Of a stretch of 64,000 bases of DNA, positions 58,620-64,000 are shown in pieces. Below the pieces are notes generated by a model, which was given only the letters and a program-made list of their open reading frames with translations, did no database searches and was not told where the DNA came from. The DNA is taken from NCBI GenBank assembly GCA_951213105.1, contig OX578133.1:140981313-141045312 (forward strand), in the 5' to 3' direction. Within the stretch, counting starts at the first letter, position 1. Every line of letters starts with the position of its first letter. This stretch comes from Amaurobius ferox. Taxonomy: Eukaryota; Arthropoda; Arachnida; Araneae; Amaurobiidae. Position numbers and translations under genes: made by a program.

Positions 58620-58905
58620 TAATTTCCCTACATAATATATAAGGAAAGTATTCTAAGACGACGTAGAAAATTCGAATTTTATACGAGAGAGCACGTTTTA
58701 AGTATCCCTGAACTCTAATCGAACATTTTTGAAGTGATGTCTGTATGTGTTTGAGTCTGTATTAGAGTGTGTGTCTATGATTCTGAGGATGCGATATCTC
58801 ACGACCAAACTGAACGTTTCGTACGTAATTTAGTACGATGGTTACAATCTCTGAATTCTTAAGTCATATTGATTTTAAATACAATCGAAATCTTAGAAGT
58901 CATGA
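58620..58905 (+). repeat. Family B fragment (plus, hairpin end)
   Basis: TTTCCCTACATAATATATAA...GGAAAGTATTC, GAGAGAGCACGTTTTAAG, a TGTATGTGTTTGAGTCTG tract and GATATCTCACGACCAAACTG. It lies head to head with the previous fragment. Confidence 0.75.
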
Positions 58906-59833
58906 TGTTTACATTTGAGCTTAGATAATTACTGATTGAATTTGATGCTGAATCCATATCAGTAATTATCTAAGCTCTAACTACAGCCAATCCTGAGATG
59001 TAAATGTTTTAAGGGAAATGAATATTTTTGAACTGGAAGTGAGAAAAAGAATCAGAAGTGAAAATTCTTAGTGAACAAACCTACATCCCCAGAATTTTAT
59101 GCTAAATTCATATCAGTTACAATTTAAGCTCTAACCAATCTTATGAAGTAGATGTTGCAATCAAAATGAAAACTTTTGAACAAGGAATGGAAAAAGAAGA
59201 AGTGGAAATCCGTAGTGACCCCCCCCCCCCCCCCAACCTCAATTTCTCTCCTGAATCCTATGCTGAATATCATTCATCCTCTGAGCTCTATCTATAGCAG
59301 ATTCTGGGAAATATATGTTTCATGTACATACTATTTGCAGCCATATAAAAGCTCCTTCATAAATTTCTTGTTTTTTAAATATAATTTCGATAACAATGTT
59401 TAAGCTCCTTTCTGATCACTCCAAAAATCAATAGGTCTGTGACACTTATCGATTGAAATAATATTATCACATTTCATTCAAATAGCTTAATTTGTATTTA
59501 GAGATACCCATATTGCAGTCAGACAACAGACACAATTATTGAAAATGGTTGATTCAACAGATGCTCGAAAGTATAAATTAATTTAAATCCGGCAATTGGA
59601 TTTCTAGCCCTATAACAATACTTTTTCTTTGCGCACATTATGTATTGTAAAGAAAGCGAACTGTATAAATATGAAATTTGGGGATAAAAAGTAAATGGAG
59701 TACTACAACGATTTGGATCGAGGCTGCAATAAACCCGGCTTCAAATTATGAGGATGTGTTTATCTCCCGTTTATAGTTTAGATAAGAGAGCACTTATTCT
59801 AAATGCAAAAGACGTATTCAATTCAAGGTTCAG
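58906..59833. other. Unassigned intergenic DNA
   Basis: Contains a C run at 59219-59234 and a loose repeat of the AGCTCTAACTACAGCC / AGCTCTAACCAATC type (58970-59130). No gene recognised. Confidence 0.4.
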
Positions 59834-60117
59834 GGCTGAGATAACCCAATGTTTAAGGCAGGAGGATCGTACAAAGTAGGCTCGGGTTCGATCCTCGTGC
59901 CATCCAAAACTATCTCTGTGTCTACTCAAAGTATGGGCACGTTAAATCTGTAAGTCCAAAAGTCCATCCGAGAGGTTAGGAGAAGGATGATACGGTCCCT
60001 GTGGTTCCAACTTTCATTTGGGCAACAAAATTGGGAGGCGCTGTCCCGGCCGTCCAAACAGTTATCTTACATCTTCGGATAGGTTGGATGACCTGGTTAG
60101 AAAAAGAAAGAAATATT
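59834..60117 (+). mobile_element. tRNA-derived SINE, copy 3
   Basis: Head GATAACCCAATGTTTAAGGC (A-box region) and CGGGTTCGATCCTCG (strong B box). Body ACTCAAAGTATGGGCACGTT, then GAGGTTAGGAGAAGGATGAT and CGGTCCCTGTGG, and end ATCTTCGGATAGGTTGGATG plus GAAAAAGAAAGAAAT. The most diverged of the four copies. Confidence 0.85.
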
Positions 60118-61235
60118 CCAAGTTAAGACAGTTTATTTTTTCAAATAAGAAATTTATGTTTTATATACACTTCAACTTTTAATCTGTCGTTGATCACGCA
60201 TTGAACATTTCTCTCACACTTCGCATATAAAAAGCACTGCTTATTTGAAAGTGACCCTGGGAGTGCCACTATCGCTGTATCTGGCTTTAAGACGCTTCTT
60301 AACAATCTATTTTTCAAACCGATAAGTATTAGCGGGTCTCAAACAGTCTGCGGTTTGTTCCCGTGTACCTCATGTGAGCATTTTTCTCATCAAGCGACCA
60401 CTGGCGTTTGCGTTAAGTAAGAGCTTATTTGTTCATCAAGCGACTACTGGCGTTTATGTCTTATATTTTTACAGATAAAGCGATGATCCCAGTGCAGTTT
60501 TCACCTAAATTGATTTATAGCTTTTTGTTTGTTATCAGCGTATTTTGAACACCTGTGCTAAACACTTTTGTTCCAAAATATATTTTTTTATAATGCAAGA
60601 AGCTGGAATATTGAGTTACGAACGGTGATTGGTATAGTTAAGAGAAAAGACCAGAAAGGTCAAAATCGAAAACAAGTATTCTATTTGTGCTTCAGCAAAA
60701 TGTGATACATAGAAAATATAGGAAGGCAATAAAGGGGTGAAGAACCTGTGGCCAACTTATTTGTTCTGATCATTCATTATACGTGTGTTCCGAATGCTGA
60801 GCCGAAAAAATATATAAGATGCTTTATTTGAATCAGGTACATTTCATCTGAGTCATTAGATTTGCAGTCCAAGCTCTTTTGAATCATAAATAATATACTT
60901 CATTTATATTTTGATTTATAAAGTATGTATATGATTTTGTTTTATATTTTCGTCATTTAATTTTACCATTGAATACCTTGTATAATAGTTGTAACAAATT
61001 ATTTTTACTAGAATTTCCTTGCTTGTGATCTCTAAATATCAATTGTATTTCTTTCAAAGAAATAATTCTGAAGAGTTATTATTAAGTAGACTACTTAACA
61101 ATGGAAAAAGATAGCATGAGAAAACTCTAACGCGCAACCACTGGCGTTGTTCAAATTGGAAAGGCCAACGACGGATGAAAGACGAAACGAACAAAAAAAA
61201 AAGGTTTTTTTTTTCAGACAGACGAAAGTGTTCCG
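60118..61235. other. Unassigned intergenic DNA
   Basis: A block CATCAAGCGACCACTGGCG recurs as CATCAAGCGACTACTGGCG about 48 bp later (60389 and 60437), with a partial echo at 61137. No gene recognised. Confidence 0.45.
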
Positions 61236-61530
61236 TGGGGTGCGTCAGCCCAGTGGTTAGCGCTCAGGGATTGCACCCGAACGACCCGAGTTCGATTCTC
61301 GCATCTGCCCAAACTGTCGCCGTGTTCACGCAAAGTACGGGCACGTTAAATATGTGGACTCGTGCGTTCTTCCGAGGGATTAGCGGTAGGAGAAAGAGGG
61401 TACGGTCCATGTGGATGCCAATCCCACTAGGTTCCAGTCTTAATTGGATGGCGCTTCCCTGCCGTCCAGACAGATGCCTTATACCTTCGGGTAGGTCGGA
61501 CGGTTTGGGTCGAAGTAGAAAAGGTGTTCC
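61236..61530 (+). mobile_element. tRNA-derived SINE, copy 4 (best preserved head)
   Basis: Head GGTGCGTCAGCCCAGTGGTT with AGCGCTCAGGG, and B box CGAGTTCGATTCTCG. Body CACGCAAAGTACGGGCACGT, GGATTAGCGGTAGGAGAAAG and GGTACGGTCCATGTGG, and end CTTCGGGTAGGTCGGACGG then GAAGTAGAAAAG. It is less AT-rich than its surroundings, hence the misleading 149-codon frame 61175-61624. Confidence 0.88.
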
Positions 61531-62860
61531 TTACACAAAGTTCAGGGAGTCGCATATTCAGACTATAGGTAAAGCCAAGCTCAAATGTTTGGCCATAGGT
61601 CATTTTTTGTCTGACCTATATTAAGCTTAAATTTGACCCAGCTAGGAATATACATAACAGAGATTTATCCAGGGTCTGACCACTCTCATATATAATTTTT
61701 TTGTCCATCAAATTAAGTATTTTAGTATTTTACCGAGCACACCTGGACCCAGTTAAATGCTTTTCATAATGCCCACTCAAAACCGTATCGAACTCGTCCT
61801 TGTTAAGGTTTCCTGTTTTCATTCGGGTTCAAATTAATTTCTAATCCAGTGGTATGAAAAGATTATTTATATTATTAGAGGTTGGCGCGAATCCGTCTTA
61901 ACAATAATCGCCAAGTCATAAAATTACCTAAGTTTCGTATCGCCGCAAGCTCCCGAAAGCAAGGTCATTACTAGTATCAACTGTCAAAAACCAAGCGGCT
62001 GCATTTCCTCTATTAGATGTCAGATAAACGAAGTTGTGAATAGAGTGCTCTGTGTGTGTCTCTTGACAGCCTACCAAGTGCGCCTGTCCACTTCTCCATA
62101 TGCTATTTAGGTAAGCGCTTCTATTTAAAAGAACTTTTCTTGACGATTGATATTGTCGGCTCCGCATAATGTGCTGATCAGAGAAATAAATATCTAAAAT
62201 ATTTATTAAAATATTTGCAATAATTATAAATAGGTGTGTGTAAAAGATTGATTTAGTGACAGAAAAAAATGAATGTCAGGAATGTTGAAATCAAAAATAA
62301 CTATCCTTTATACTTTGTATTTATGTCGTCAGTAGAAGTTAATCTTATTTCTCTAAAAAAGACTATATAAATCTTCGTTTTCTATTGTAAAACCTAGCTA
62401 ATTGTCGGTGGATTTCTTTTTTTATTTTTATTGAAAAGCAATAATTCTCTCAAGACCTCCTGAGAAAAATGTCCCTAATTTTACTTAGTTTATATTGGTT
62501 CAAAAAACAGTCTTAATCATATGAGCAATGGAAAAGTTTGAAATAGTTTTAAAAAATGTATTTTATCTCATGTTAGTATATCAGGATAAATCACATATTA
62601 GGATATATCACATGTGACCATTGATTAAGGCATGCACGGGCAATCCACAATTTAGTCAACAATTTTTTCAGAAACAAACTACACACTGTAACCTGCTACT
62701 CTTTACTTTCCTGGTGTGCGTCTGTTCAAACTAAGACGGTATCAGTGTACAGTGCTGAATTTAAATAATACACCATACAAAGAAAAATATTGCATAAAAA
62801 TTAGGTCCATTATAAATACAATGTAATAAAATTTGGAAAAAAAATTAGGATAAAAATCTG
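61531..62860. other. Unassigned intergenic DNA
   Basis: No gene or repeat recognised; the minus-strand frame 61928-62167 has no family resemblance. Confidence 0.4.
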
Positions 62861-62861
62861 A

Positions 62862-63310
62862 TAAGACAAAATGTTTAGCAAAATAATAAATTTCGGCTGA
62901 AGGAATTGAATGTTAAACATAATTCAAAAGTAAGTTTATAATTAATACGGTACGAAACATAATGACTAACGATCATATGCCGAGAGCGACATAAAAATAA
63001 AAATTTATAAAATATATTTTGCTTCAAACACTAAACAACGAAATGAATTGAGAATTAATTTAGTTATAAATTAACATAACTTGATCAAATAAAACAAAAT
63101 TTTTAACAAAATAATATATTTCGGCTGAAGGAATTGAATGTTAAACATATTTCAGAAGTAAGTTTATAATTAATACGGTGAGAAACATAACTACTAACGA
63201 TCATATGCCGACAGCGAAATAAAAATAAAAATTTATAAAATATATTTACACTAAACAACGAAATGAATTGATAATTAATTTAGTTAAAAATTAACAAAAC
63301 TTGATCAAAT
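62862..63310 (+). repeat. Tandem duplication of about 228 bp
   Basis: TTTCGGCTGAAGGAATTGAA begins at 62891 and again at 63119. The units share GTAAGTTTATAATTAATACG, TAACGATCATATGCCGA and ACTAAACAACGAAATGAATTG, with several substitutions and a small deletion. A weaker third start (GATCAAATAAAACAAATG) follows at 63301. Confidence 0.9.
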
Positions 63311-64000
63311 AAAACAAATGTATCAATTCTTAATAAAATTAAAAATGAGTAGTAATTATATTCTTACATTGCTATTAAACAAAAATAATGAAAATAAGGA
63401 ACTGTAGAGAATAATAGTCAAGTTTTTAAAATTAATAATTTGATAAATGTGAAATATAGATATTTTAACAACTATACCGGTTTAAAATACCGATAACATT
63501 TTACAATAATTTCCCAAAATTTTGGTATTGGATGCTGTACCTATTGCCTTTTGAAAATTAATTTTATATTTTTAGAGAGCTAGTGATTTTGATACTTAAG
63601 CACCGATATGTAGATTACTGAAATTTGTGGCCGGACTCCTGGATTTGAAGTCGTTAAAATGTTGATTCATACAGGACTATTCCCCATTTTATCACACCAA
63701 ACAAAATGACAAATTTTAAAAGCCGAGTTGAATTTTACCTTAGACTTTTTCACTCTCATTCGCAACACTATAAAGAAGCTTATATTAGGACAATTTTTGG
63801 CAAGTGCTCATTATAAATAAAGAAATTTAAATTAAATTTTCCATTCAACATTTCTATGGTGTTCATTGACCCCAAAGAATTATAATTTAATTAGTGATCG
63901 GATAATCACCCGGTTAAACAACCGTTGTGCCGGGTTGCCGGTTGCTAAAATCAATGCTCGATTAACTGAAAATTAACCTATGGGGTTTGTCCATAATCAC
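63311..64000. other. Unassigned intergenic DNA
   Basis: No gene recognised. A GC-richer patch near 63908-63945 (CCCGGTTAAACAACCG and GCCGGGTTGCCGG) has short inverted repeats. Confidence 0.4.

Noticed and set aside
61175..61624. 149-residue plus-strand open frame
   Set aside because: It lies across a tRNA-derived SINE whose higher GC content lowers stop frequency.

Overview
This window looks like intergenic, repeat-dominated DNA from an arthropod nuclear genome, possibly a spider or another chelicerate. The taxon is an inference. It rests on visibly AT-rich sequence, long microsatellites, and the mix of Jockey-type LINEs, a Penelope-like element, hAT and pogo/Tigger DNA transposons, a tRNA-derived SINE and rolling-circle elements. 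I see no intact host protein-coding gene. The only plausible host gene is a tRNA-Thr(CGT) on the minus strand at about 5.0 kb. Nearly every longer open frame is either a piece of a decayed transposon or a by-product of tandem repeats.

Layout. 0-1.2 kb: right part of a hAT-like element carrying a SINE and a fold-back MITE. 3.6-4.7 kb: a copy of repeat family B. 5.0 kb: tRNA-Thr. 8.6-9.3 kb: family B. 10.2-13.8 kb: a 101-bp satellite split by a complete 2.4-kb hAT-like element with 12-bp terminal inverted repeats (TIRs) and an 8-bp target-site duplication (TSD). 14.2-15.4 kb: repeat family A. 15.5-17.0 kb: decayed Penelope-like reverse transcriptase. 17.8-18.6 kb: pogo/Tigger-like element. 22.6 kb: fold-back element. 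23.5-26.9 kb: family A copy interrupted by a canonical non-autonomous Helitron. 27.2-30.2 kb: fragments of families A and B around a LINE reverse-transcriptase fragment. 30.7-36.6 kb: near full-length but inactivated Jockey-clade LINE, itself inserted in a family A copy. 36.6-38.0 kb: rearranged family A copy that has acquired a 457-bp segment also found at 23.5 kb. 43.1-54.8 kb: a nested stack in which family B is split by a second LINE, which is in turn split by three independent family A insertions, another family B copy, a pogo-like MITE and a 1571-bp tandem duplication. 55.5-56.5 kb: family A. 56.5-57.8 kb: Buster/Charlie-type hAT remnant with an internal minisatellite. 57.9-58.9 kb: family B pieces. 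59.8-61.5 kb: two more SINE copies. 62.9-63.3 kb: a tandem duplication.

The most notable pattern concerns the two high-copy families. A has 11 copies of about 1.0-1.2 kb. B has about 10 copies of up to 1.44 kb. They are unrelated in sequence but share an architecture: one terminus is an imperfect hairpin, the motif of that hairpin recurs near the opposite terminus, a GT or GTCY-type microsatellite lies near the hairpin end, and insertion leaves no TSD at T-rich sites. This resembles non-autonomous Helentron/HINE rolling-circle elements, though no Rep/helicase gene is present here. A third element, at 24.7-26.3 kb, has textbook Helitron ends (TC..., hairpin, CTAG, insertion between A and T). 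The captured segment at 37.3-37.8 kb looks like a replicative template-switch event at a family A terminus.
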